A stretch of 5,916 nt of DNA. It comes from an uncultured Acetatifactor sp. (GTDB lineage Bacteria; Bacillota; Clostridia; Lachnospirales; Lachnospiraceae). The DNA is taken from positions 5,807-11,722 of the forward strand of contig CAQUWW010000093.1 in the NCBI GenBank assembly GCA_948896875.1, given 5' to 3'. Position 1 is the stretch's first letter. Each line of letters opens with the position of its first letter. This document shows positions 1-5,867 of this stretch, piece by piece. A program made the position numbers and the translations under genes. Under the pieces are notes generated by a model. The model saw nothing but the letters and a program-made list of their open reading frames with translations. It was not told where the DNA came from and did no database searches.

Positions 1-1
1 T

Positions 2-397
2 TTTGATATGTGCCGGGACCCATATGAGACGCTGGAGCAGGCGAAGAGGCTGGGAATCCAGACCATTTTAACCTCCGGCCAGAAGGCTGACTGTTTGGAG
101 GGCCGGGAACTGCTTGCGGGCCTGGTGCGGGAGAGCGGCGGAAAAGTGGACATTATGGCGGGAGGCGGTGTGAACGACAGTGTCATCAGGCAGATGATTC
201 CGGCCACAGATGTGACCAGCTATCATATGTCCGGAAAAATCACACTGGACAGCGGGATGCTTTACCGGAATCCGGAGGTGTCCATGGGAGCGCCGGCGGC
301 CACAGGGGGAATCGGAGAATATCAGATATTCCGCACCTCCCTGGAGAAGGTCCGGGCGGCGAAGGCGGCTTTGGAAGAGGCTGGGAAAGAAATCTGA
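2..397 (+). CDS. cutC: CutC family protein (copper homeostasis), C-terminal part
   Basis: This is the last 131 codons of a CutC-family TIM-barrel protein; the 5' part lies outside the window. The frame is open from base 2 (residues FDM), and the ATG at 8 is internal, because the FDM...LTSGQ stretch matches the middle of CutC proteins, which are usually about 240 residues. Visible family motifs are LTSGQ, IMAGGGVN, YHMSGK, LDSGMLYR and the EY near the C-terminus. CutC was named for copper tolerance in E. coli, but its biochemical role is not settled, so the name reflects family membership rather than a proven function. The stop TGA at 395-397 is followed by an intrinsic terminator, so the gene is transcriptionally separate from the rhamnose operon. 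Confidence 0.9.
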   Translation, partial: FDMCRDPYETLEQAKRLGIQTILTSGQKADCLEGRELLAGLVRESGGKVDIMAGGGVNDSVIRQMIPATDVTSYHMSGKITLDSGMLYRNPEVSMGAPAATGGIGEYQIFRTSLEKVRAAKAALEEAGKEI

Positions 398-417
398 ATG
401 GTAGTACCGGGATATTG

Positions 418-456
418 CCGGGAGCGAGGATATTTCATTTTCGCTCCCGGATTTTT
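418..456 (+). terminator. Intrinsic terminator after cutC
   Basis: A perfect 10-bp stem pairs 418-427 (CCGGGAGCGA) with 441-450 (TCGCTCCCGG). Two G-U pairs and one A-U pair can extend it into the loop. A short T-rich tract (ATTTTTC) follows directly. It starts 21 bases after the cutC stop and insulates the downstream rha promoter from cutC transcription. Confidence 0.88.
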
Positions 457-580
457 CATTCTGGGAAGGTCCTCCGCAAGAGGTATGCCAAAGTGGTAAA
501 GCTTCTCAAATTCTCAGTAGCTCTAGGATGACATTTTCTGCAGGATAGTGCCGGAGGGAGCAAAGCTGTACATATTTCAC

Positions 581-630
581 CAATAAAAACAACAACAATC
601 AAAGCAAAACAACAGAAAAACCAATAAATT
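581..630. other. A/C-rich tract upstream of the rhaB promoter
   Basis: This stretch is almost all A and C on the plus strand, with very few G or T bases, and ends about 15 bases before the -35 box. It could act as an UP-like element for RNA polymerase or as a flexible regulator-binding region; neither is shown. The rest of the cutC-rhaB gap, from about 460 to 580, shows no gene, riboswitch or convincing structure that I can recognise. Confidence 0.35.
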
Positions 631-644
631 GAGTGTAAGTTTTA

Positions 645-673
645 TTGACATTTGCATCATATGAGAATATACT
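645..673 (+). promoter_or_regulatory. Sigma-70/SigA-type promoter of rhaBAD
   Basis: The -35 box TTGACA (645-650) is a perfect match. It is separated by exactly 17 bases from the -10 box TATACT (668-673), which differs from consensus by one base. Transcription would start near 680, leaving a leader of roughly 65 bases before the rhaB ATG. Such a strong core promoter for a sugar operon usually implies control by a repressor; no operator is certain, but TGTACATA occurs at 567-574 and again at 684-691, just past the expected start site. Confidence 0.85.
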
Positions 674-731
674 GATACCAGAGTGTACATAGAACTACGA
701 TTACCAAAGAAATGATTTGCAGAGGAATGAA

Positions 732-740
732 AGGAGGAGG
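732..740 (+). promoter_or_regulatory. Ribosome binding site that fixes the rhaB start
   Basis: AGGAGGAGG lies 6 to 9 bases before the ATG at 747. This strong site selects ATG 747 over the in-frame TTG at 717, whose extra ten residues would be encoded by the ribosome binding site itself. Confidence 0.88.
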
Positions 741-746
741 TTGCGA

Positions 747-2141
747 ATGAACCCGTATTATCTGGCCATTGATATCGGCGCATCCAGCGGACGCCATATC
801 CTGGCCCACCTGGAGAACGGCAAGATGGTGCTGGAGGAAGTCCATCGTTTTCCCAACGGGATGGTGGAAAAGGATGGGGAGAATGTCTGGGATGTGGATG
901 AGCTGTTTGCTCAGATAAAGCTTGGAATGAAGAAATGTGGTGAGCTGGGCAAGATTCCCGTCAGTGTGGGTGTGGATACCTGGGGAGTGGATTTCGTGCT
1001 TCTGGACGATACCGGTGAGCGAATCGGTAATGCGGTGGCCTACAGGGACAGCCGCACCAGAGGAATGGATGAAGAGGTATATAAGCTGATATCCGAGGAT
1101 GAGCTGTATGCCCGCACAGGAATTCAGAAGGCTATTTTCAATACCATTTACCAGCTGATGGCGCTGAAGATGCAAAAGCCGGAGCAGCTGGAAAGGGCCA
1201 GGACCCTGTTGATGATGCCTGATTATTTCCACTACCTGCTTTCCGGTGTTGCGGCTACGGAATATACGGAGGCCACTACAGGGCAGTTGATCAACCCGTA
1301 TACAAAGGAATGGGATCTGGAATTGATTGATAAACTGGGCTATCCGAAGCATATTTTTCAGAAAATTGTGATGCCGGGCACAGTACTCGGAGACCTGACG
1401 GATGCGGTAAGAGCGGAAGTGGGATTTAACTGCAAGGTAGTGCTGCCGGCTACGCACGATACAGGATCTGCGGTGATCGCTGTGCCCACTGACAGCGATG
1501 ATGCATTGTATATCAGCTCGGGAACCTGGTCGCTTATGGGAACCGAAATAATGCAGGCAAACTGCTCTCCGGAGAGCAAGGCCCATAACCTGACCAACGA
1601 GGGCGGTTATGACTATCGTTTCCGTTATCTGAAAAATATCATGGGACTGTGGATGATTCAGTCCGTGAAGAAGGAAATCGGCGGGAACCTGGGATTCGGC
1701 GAGATTTGCGAGATGGCGTCCGCCTGCAGGATTCCTTCCATTGTAGACTGCAATGACGATCGCTTCCTGGCACCGGCTAACATGACGGAAGAAGTCCGGG
1801 CGGCATGCAGAGAATCCGGCCAGCAGGTTCCGGAGGGCATTGCGGAGGTGGCTTCGGTCATTTACAACAGCCTGGCACAATGCTATGCGAAGACCGTGGA
1901 AGAGCTGGAGAGCATCACGGGCCGGAAATATGACCGGATACATATTGTGGGCGGGGGCGCAAACGCAGATTATCTGAACAGACTGACCGCACAGGCCACC
2001 GGCATTCCCGTGTATGCAGGCCCCACGGAGGCTACGGCTATTGGAAATATAGCTGCTCAGATGATGACAGCAGGCGAGCTGAAGGATTTGAAGGCGGCCA
2101 GAGCATGCGTATTTGCATCCTTCCCTATTGTAAAATATTAG
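747..2141 (+). CDS. rhaB: L-rhamnulokinase
   Basis: This 464-residue FGGY-type sugar kinase phosphorylates L-rhamnulose to L-rhamnulose-1-phosphate with ATP in the cytoplasm, the second step of L-rhamnose breakdown. Landmarks are the N-terminal phosphate-binding motif DIGASSGR (9-16), DTWGVDF (77-83), ATHDTGSA (235-242) with the likely catalytic Asp238, SSGTWSLMG (257-265), and the C-terminal nucleotide-site motif VGGGANADYLNRL (401-413). The length fits the family (E. coli RhaB is 489 residues). The ATG is set by a strong ribosome binding site 6-9 bases upstream. rhaB is the first gene after the promoter, with rhaA and rhaD downstream. The TAG stop ends at 2141, and its last two bases already belong to the repeat array that separates rhaB from rhaA. 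No truncation or missing key residue is seen. Confidence 0.96.
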   Translation: MNPYYLAIDIGASSGRHILAHLENGKMVLEEVHRFPNGMVEKDGENVWDVDELFAQIKLGMKKCGELGKIPVSVGVDTWGVDFVLLDDTGERIGNAVAYRDSRTRGMDEEVYKLISEDELYARTGIQKAIFNTIYQLMALKMQKPEQLERARTLLMMPDYFHYLLSGVAATEYTEATTGQLINPYTKEWDLELIDKLGYPKHIFQKIVMPGTVLGDLTDAVRAEVGFNCKVVLPATHDTGSAVIAVPTDSDDALYISSGTWSLMGTEIMQANCSPESKAHNLTNEGGYDYRFRYLKNIMGLWMIQSVKKEIGGNLGFGEICEMASACRIPSIVDCNDDRFLAPANMTEEVRAACRESGQQVPEGIAEVASVIYNSLAQCYAKTVEELESITGRKYDRIHIVGGGANADYLNRLTAQATGIPVYAGPTEATAIGNIAAQMMTAGELKDLKAARACVFASFPIVKY

Positions 2142-2163
2142 AAGTGTCTGTATAAATAATTGC
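2140..2163 (+). repeat. Truncated N unit (3' arm only)
   Basis: These 24 bases equal 2346-2369, the 3' end of the complete N unit. The rest of this N would lie where the rhaB coding end now is, so the array appears truncated at its left edge. The arm at 2144-2163 can also pair with 2281-2300 (19 of 20 positions), competing with the complete N fold. Confidence 0.75.
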
Positions 2164-2177
2164 GGAACTAATAAACA

Positions 2178-2266
2178 GTAAGAGACCATCCGGCGCCCGG
2201 AAGAATTTATGACCGGGGTTTGGTCGGAAATTCTTCCGCAGGAAAAGGTGCCGGAAGGTCTCTTAC
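2178..2266 (+). repeat. Palindromic unit M, copy 1
   Basis: This is an 89-base imperfect hairpin. The outer stem pairs 2178-2197 with 2247-2266, with one A-A mismatch and one G-U pair. The inner stem pairs 2198-2208 (CGGAAGAATTT) perfectly with 2228-2238 (AAATTCTTCCG). A small apical GACC/GGTC stem lies at 2211-2214 and 2222-2225. An eight-base bulge, CAGGAAAA (2239-2246), sits only on the 3' side. Confidence 0.88.
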
Positions 2267-2280
2267 GGAACTATAAATCA

Positions 2281-2369
2281 GCAATTATTAATACAGACAC
2301 GCAGGGAAGTTACGGGGAAGAATTTCCACGGAACTTTCCTGCCAGAGAAGTGTCTGTATAAATAATTGC
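2281..2369 (+). repeat. Palindromic unit N
   Basis: This is an 89-base imperfect hairpin. The outer stem pairs 2281-2300 with 2350-2369, 19 of 20 positions. The inner stem pairs 2301-2319 with 2324-2342, with two mismatches and one G-U pair, around a four-base loop. A seven-base bulge, CAGAGAA (2343-2349), lies on the 3' side. Stem sequences differ from M, but the length, the 20-bp outer stem and the 3' bulge are alike. Confidence 0.82.
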
Positions 2370-2484
2370 GGAACTAATAAACAGTAAGAGACCATCCGGC
2401 GCCCGGAAGAATTTATGACCGGGGTTTGGTCGGAAATTCTTCCGCAGGAAAAGGTGCCGGAAGGTCTCTTACGGAACTATAAAT
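2346..2484 (+). repeat. 139-bp direct repeat, copy 2
   Basis: This copy is identical to 2140-2278. Identity stops at 2485, exactly where the rhaA ribosome binding site begins, so the unit following this M has been lost or never existed. Confidence 0.95.
2384..2472 (+). repeat. Palindromic unit M, copy 2
   Basis: This is identical to 2178-2266 and predicted to form the same bulged hairpin. It ends 12 bases before the rhaA ribosome binding site, leaving that site unpaired in the simplest fold. Confidence 0.88.
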
Positions 2485-2490
2485 AAGGAG
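2484..2490 (+). promoter_or_regulatory. Ribosome binding site of rhaA
   Basis: TAAGGAG lies 8 bases before the ATG at 2499. It directly abuts the end of the repeat array, so rhaA can be translated independently of rhaB. Confidence 0.85.
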
Positions 2491-2498
2491 AAAAAACA

Positions 2499-3758
2499 AT
2501 GGCAAGTAAAGAGAGATTCGAATCTGCAAAAGAGATCTATGCCTCCTACGGTGTGAACGTGGAGGAAGCAATCAAAAAGTGCATGGAGGCGCCGGTAGCG
2601 CTCCATTGCTGGCAGGGGGATGATGTGATCGGCTTTGATCATGACGGTCCTCTGACAGGAGGAATTCAGACCACCGGAGATTATCCCGGCAAGGCAAAGA
2701 CACCGGAACAGCTGATGCAGGATATGGATAAGGCGCTGAGCCTGATGCCCGGCAGGAAGAAGCTGAACCTGCATGCCAGCTATGCGATTTTTGAGCCCGG
2801 CGAATTTGTGAACAGAGATAAAATCGAGCCCAAACATTTCAAAAAATGGGTGGAATTTGCAAAGGAAAGAAATATGGGAATTGACTTTAATCCCACTTTC
2901 TTCTCTCATGACAGGGTGAAGGATGGGCTGACGCTGTCCAGTCCGGATGAGGAGACCAGGAAGTTCTGGATTGATCACGGCAAAGCATGTGTCCGGATAT
3001 CCCAGTATTTTGCAGAGGAGACGGGTGTTCCCTGCGTCATGAATATCTGGACCGGCGACGGGTTCAAGGATGTTCCGGCTGACCGTATGGGTCCCAGAAT
3101 GCGGTATAAGGACTCTATCGAGCAGATTCTCTCCCAGCCATTTGACAGGGATAAGGTAAAGCCCTGCGTGGAGTCAAAGGTATTTGGCATCGGTGTGGAG
3201 GCGTATACGGCAGGAAGCGCAGAATTCACTTTGAGCTTTGCAGCTACCCATGAAGGCTGCCTGCCTTTGATGGACAATGGCCATTATCATCCCACCGAGG
3301 TAGTATCGGACAAGATTCCGGCGCTGCTGTGCTTCTATCCGGAGATTGCCCTGCATATTACCAGACCTATCCGCTGGGACAGTGACCATGTGGTGCTTTT
3401 TGATGATGAGACAAAGGAGATCGCGAAAGAGATCGTCAGATGTGACGGACTGGAGCGGGTGTACATGGCATTGGATTATTTTGATGCCAGCATCAATCGC
3501 GTGTCCGCGTGGGCCATGGGCTTCCGCAGCTGGCAGAAGGCCTTGCTTTCCGCACTGTGCATGCCTCATGAACAGCTGAAGAAGCTGCAGGACGAGAACA
3601 GGATGACCCAACTGATGGTAGAGCAGGAAGCGATTAAGACTCTGCCCTTCGGCGATATCTGGAACGAGTATTGTGAACGCTGCGGCGTCGTGTCTGACAA
3701 AGAGTTCTATGGGGAAATCAAGAAGTATGAAGATGAGGTCCTGGTGAATAGAGCATAG
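2499..3758 (+). CDS. rhaA: L-rhamnose isomerase
   Basis: This 419-residue protein has the same length as E. coli RhaA. It converts L-rhamnose to L-rhamnulose in the cytoplasm, the first step of the pathway, and uses Mn2+ or a similar divalent metal. The metal ligands known from E. coli RhaA fall at identical positions: His262 in GHYHP, and Asp294 and Asp296 in RWDSDH. Glu234 in GVEAY is also kept. Other family signatures are CWQGDDVIGFD (37-47), KKLNLHASYA (87-96) and the C-terminal FDASINRVSAWAMGFRSWQ (328-346). The ATG is preceded by TAAGGAG at 8 bases. It is the second gene of the operon but is separated from rhaB by the palindromic array. rhaD follows 30 bases downstream. No anomalies are seen in the coding region. 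Confidence 0.98.
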   Translation: MASKERFESAKEIYASYGVNVEEAIKKCMEAPVALHCWQGDDVIGFDHDGPLTGGIQTTGDYPGKAKTPEQLMQDMDKALSLMPGRKKLNLHASYAIFEPGEFVNRDKIEPKHFKKWVEFAKERNMGIDFNPTFFSHDRVKDGLTLSSPDEETRKFWIDHGKACVRISQYFAEETGVPCVMNIWTGDGFKDVPADRMGPRMRYKDSIEQILSQPFDRDKVKPCVESKVFGIGVEAYTAGSAEFTLSFAATHEGCLPLMDNGHYHPTEVVSDKIPALLCFYPEIALHITRPIRWDSDHVVLFDDETKEIAKEIVRCDGLERVYMALDYFDASINRVSAWAMGFRSWQKALLSALCMPHEQLKKLQDENRMTQLMVEQEAIKTLPFGDIWNEYCERCGVVSDKEFYGEIKKYEDEVLVNRA

Positions 3759-3788
3759 GAATGGATCTGAAAAGGAAAAGGCAGCGAA

Positions 3789-4649
3789 ATGAATAATATT
3801 TTTGGCGTAAAAGTAATGGAAGACTATATCCGCATGTGCCATGACGGCGTAAGGCAGGGGTGGCATGAAAGAAACGGCGGAAATCTGACTTATCGTATGA
3901 AGGAAGAAGAAGTGGCGGAATGTCGTCCCTATTTTAAGGCAGACCCCGGCCCCTGGGTAAAGATGGGGGTTGAGGCAGACAACTTGAAGAAGGAATTTTT
4001 CATTTCCACAGGCAGCGGCAAATTCCTCCAGAATGTAGGTCTGGAACCTCAGAACAGCATCTGTATTGTGGAAATCAACGAGACGGGAGATGCCTACAGG
4101 ATTGTCTGGGGGTTGGAAAACGGCGGGAGGCCCACCAGTGAATTCCCTACCCATTTTATGAATCATTCGGTGAGAAAACGTGTGACCGGAGGAAGCAACC
4201 GTGTCATATATCACGCCCACACTCCATATGTTATTGCACTGACATATGTGCTGCCTTTGAAGGCAGAAGTGTTTACAAGAATGCTCTGGAAAAGTGCCAC
4301 CGAATGTTGTGTGGTATTTCCCGGAGGGGTCGGCGTAGTGCCCTGGATGGTACCGGGTGGATCGGAGATTGCAAGGGCCACCTGTGTGCTCATGGAAAAG
4401 TATGATGCCGCCATCTGGGCTTTCCACGGATTATTTGTGTCCGGACCGGATTTTGATACGGCTTTCGGCCTTATGCACACCATTGAAAAGGCAGCGCAGA
4501 TTGCCTCTATTGCCCTGGCTGCCACAGGAGGGAAACCGCTCAGACAGGTAATTACGGATGATAATCTGCGGGATATCGGGAAAGAATTCGGCGTGACCTT
4601 GAATGAAGAAATCTTAGATTTCAAGTCCGATGATGAAATGTACTGCTGA
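3789..4649 (+). CDS. rhaD: L-rhamnulose-1-phosphate aldolase
   Basis: This 286-residue class II, zinc-dependent aldolase cleaves L-rhamnulose-1-phosphate into dihydroxyacetone phosphate and L-lactaldehyde. It belongs to the RhaD/FucA/AraD superfamily. The sequence shows GNLTYR (31-36), the phosphate-binding STGSGKF (73-79), the catalytic Glu118 in SEFPTH, and zinc ligands His142, His144 (HAH) and His213 (FHGLF). These are one residue on from E. coli Glu117, His141, His143 and His212. E. coli RhaD has 274 residues, so this one is slightly longer. The ribosome binding site is modest (AAGG at 3778-3781, 7 bases before the ATG). It is the last visible gene of the operon and converges with the PHP gene. 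No hairpin terminator is visible in the 32 bases between them. Confidence 0.96.
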   Translation: MNNIFGVKVMEDYIRMCHDGVRQGWHERNGGNLTYRMKEEEVAECRPYFKADPGPWVKMGVEADNLKKEFFISTGSGKFLQNVGLEPQNSICIVEINETGDAYRIVWGLENGGRPTSEFPTHFMNHSVRKRVTGGSNRVIYHAHTPYVIALTYVLPLKAEVFTRMLWKSATECCVVFPGGVGVVPWMVPGGSEIARATCVLMEKYDAAIWAFHGLFVSGPDFDTAFGLMHTIEKAAQIASIALAATGGKPLRQVITDDNLRDIGKEFGVTLNEEILDFKSDDEMYC

Positions 4650-4681
4650 AACATGCCGTAAAATCTGAAAAACCTATATTG

Positions 4682-5413
4682 TCAAATGAAATAATCAGAC
4701 ACAATCAACTGCCGGGGAAAACGGACTTCTGCCGTCAGTTCCAAAGCTGCGGATACCTCTCCGATATGTTCTCTGCCATGGCTGTCACTGGACAGAATGA
4801 CAGGACAGGAGAGAGCTTCACAGACCTGGAGCAGACGGACGGAATTTTCCCGGCAGTTTCTGCGATAGCTGCCTGGCAGCAGGGATACATTGTTTAATTC
4901 CGGAATCACTTTGCAGGAAAGGGCTCCTGCAATCAGCTCCCGGTAATCTACAGGAAACCGGGAATCATCACAGTGCCCAATGATTTTTACGTTGGGATGG
5001 CGCATGGCGCGGAGGTAGGCCCTTGTATTTTCGGCGGCGGAACCAGAAGAATAAATGGGATGATGCATGCTGATAATACAGTAATCCAGATTCTGCAGAA
5101 TGTCGTCCGGGATATCCAGACGGCCCTCGGAATCCAGAATATTGGCTTCGACGCCGTATCTGAGGCTGACGCCGAAACGGGTGCGTTCACAAAGGGCCAG
5201 CCCGCGAAAATAGGAAAGCCCGGCGCTTCCCACGCTGGCAGGTCCGTGATCGCTGATGCCCAGCACTTCCATCCGCCGCTTCGCGGCTTCTTTTGCCAGG
5301 TCCGTGATTCTATCAAGTGTGCCGTGGCCGCTGGCACAGGTGTGGGTATGCAGGTCTGTTGCCTTATAGGTCAATTTTGTATTAGTCTGAATTGCATTCT
5401 GAAGGGTATCCAT
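4682..5413 (-). CDS. PHP-domain metal-dependent phosphatase, YcdX-like
   Basis: This 243-residue polymerase-and-histidinol-phosphatase (PHP) domain protein has the full set of metal-binding motifs. They are DLHTHT (His22, His24), SGHG (His30), SDHGP (His56), GVEAN (Glu89), MHHP (His117), GHCD (His147) and SSDSH (Asp210, His212). The set and its spacing match the nine-ligand trinuclear zinc site of E. coli YcdX, which has 245 residues. It is therefore probably an active cytoplasmic phosphoesterase; its substrate cannot be told from sequence. A histidinol phosphatase (HisK) is a related alternative, but no histidine genes are nearby. The ATG has AGGAG six bases upstream. It lies 51 bases downstream of hicB on the same strand with no terminator between, so co-transcription is possible. 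Confidence 0.88.
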   Translation of the reverse strand: MDTLQNAIQTNTKLTYKATDLHTHTCASGHGTLDRITDLAKEAAKRRMEVLGISDHGPASVGSAGLSYFRGLALCERTRFGVSLRYGVEANILDSEGRLDIPDDILQNLDYCIISMHHPIYSSGSAAENTRAYLRAMRHPNVKIIGHCDDSRFPVDYRELIAGALSCKVIPELNNVSLLPGSYRRNCRENSVRLLQVCEALSCPVILSSDSHGREHIGEVSAALELTAEVRFPRQLIVSDYFI

Positions 5414-5419
5414 AATGTG

Positions 5420-5424
5420 CTCCT
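5420..5424 (-). promoter_or_regulatory. Ribosome binding site of the PHP gene
   Basis: AGGAG on the minus strand, six bases before the ATG at 5413, supports this start and keeps the 16-residue lead before the DLHTHT motif (16 residues precede KATD). Confidence 0.75.
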
Positions 5425-5464
5425 GTCATTATACGAATATCAGTGTTATTCGCTCCAGTAAGAA

Positions 5465-5860
5465 TTAAAGCTGTACTTTCGTGAGAAGGGCTTCCTGCAG
5501 CACCTGAGAAAAGTTAATACCTTTAGCAATGGCAGCTTCATTCAACCATTCCGGAATACTCAGAGTCTTTTTCACTGCACGGGAATTTGTACGCTTTTTA
5601 TAAGCGAGCATATCAAATTCGATTGCAACAAGGAAGGAATCCGGTTCAGGAGTAATGGTGGTTGGATCAGAAGCGTCTGGAAACGGCAGGTTTTCTTGTT
5701 CAAAGCCAGTCAATGACAGACCGAGAGCTTCAATGGCCATTTCATAGGACTGTTCCATATTGTCACCCTGTGTAAGGCATTCAGGTATATCAGGAAAAGA
5801 TACCCAGAAACCGCCTTCTTCAGCTTTGTGAAATAGTGCAGGATAAAATAATTTATTCAT
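5465..5860 (-). CDS. HicB-family antitoxin-like protein, solitary
   Basis: This 131-residue protein has the HicB layout. The N-terminal degraded RNase H-like domain carries YPALF (6-10), FWVSFPDIPEC (18-28), TQGD (30-33) and the helix AIEALGLSL (42-50). A C-terminal ribbon-helix-helix-like segment (about 97-126) has KKTLSIPEWLNEAA followed by FSQVLQEALL. HicB proteins neutralise HicA mRNA interferases and repress their own operon through the DNA-binding tail. No hicA is present: a tRNA lies seven bases upstream, and only 51 bases separate it from the PHP gene. M1 fits the family N-terminus, yet the bases before it are TTTTTTT with no ribosome binding site. GC over this gene is about 42% by hand count, lower than the neighbouring PHP gene. 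It may be a leftover of a toxin-antitoxin pair or a stand-alone regulator. Confidence 0.8.
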   Translation of the reverse strand: MNKLFYPALFHKAEEGGFWVSFPDIPECLTQGDNMEQSYEMAIEALGLSLTGFEQENLPFPDASDPTTITPEPDSFLVAIEFDMLAYKKRTNSRAVKKTLSIPEWLNEAAIAKGINFSQVLQEALLTKVQL

Positions 5861-5867
5861 AAAAAAA

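Larger units (their letters stand above)
2140..2278 (+). repeat. 139-bp direct repeat, copy 1
   Basis: This copy is identical base for base to 2346-2484, at an offset of 206. It starts inside the rhaB stop codon (A2140, G2141) and ends inside the second linker. It comprises the last 24 bases of an N unit, a linker, one M hairpin and most of a second linker. Confidence 0.95.
2140..2484 (+). repeat. BIME-like mosaic of palindromic units between rhaB and rhaA
   Basis: The entire rhaB-rhaA gap is built from ordered repeats: a truncated N unit (2140-2163), linker (2164-2177), M (2178-2266), linker (2267-2280), N (2281-2369), linker (2370-2383), M (2384-2472), and a linker cut short at 2484. M and N are each 89 bases and the full linkers are 14 bases (GGAACTAATAAACA or GGAACTATAAATCA), giving the exact 206-base period. 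All units lie in the same orientation. No open reading frame of note and no T-run after a hairpin are present, so this is not a normal intrinsic terminator. Alternating palindromes with linkers resemble the BIMEs of enterobacteria in layout, not in sequence. A role in mRNA stability or in setting RhaB versus RhaA/RhaD levels is inference. The family itself is not one I recognise. Confidence 0.8.

Noticed and set aside
461..580. Riboswitch or T-box between cutC and the rhaB promoter
   Set aside because: Only very short stems are visible (such as CCTC/GAGG at about 471-483), it lies upstream of the promoter, and no known aptamer motif is seen.
717..746. TTG start at 717 giving rhaB ten extra residues
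   Set aside because: The extension is encoded by the ribosome binding site of ATG 747, and FGGY kinases begin just before the DIGASSGR motif.
657..2189. Long minus-strand open frame of 510 codons opposite rhaB
   Set aside because: It lies antisense to a well-supported rhamnulokinase, its translation is rich in His, Cys and Arg with no domain, and it has no ribosome binding site. It is a codon-bias shadow.
2178..2484. CRISPR array or intrinsic terminators in the rhaB-rhaA gap
   Set aside because: There are only two exact copies, with hairpin units rather than unique spacers, so it is not CRISPR. No hairpin is followed by a T-run, so they are not intrinsic terminators.
3174..4427. Minus-strand open frame of 417 codons opposite rhaA and rhaD
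   Set aside because: It spans two genes with clear catalytic residues on the other strand and has no recognisable protein features.
4650..4681. Bidirectional terminator between rhaD and the PHP gene
   Set aside because: I searched both strands around this short convergent gap and found no stem followed by a T-run.
5428..5433. TATAAT on the minus strand as a -10 box for the PHP gene
   Set aside because: The start site would fall within the ribosome binding site at 5420-5424, and no -35 box is found 17 bases upstream. It is probably chance.
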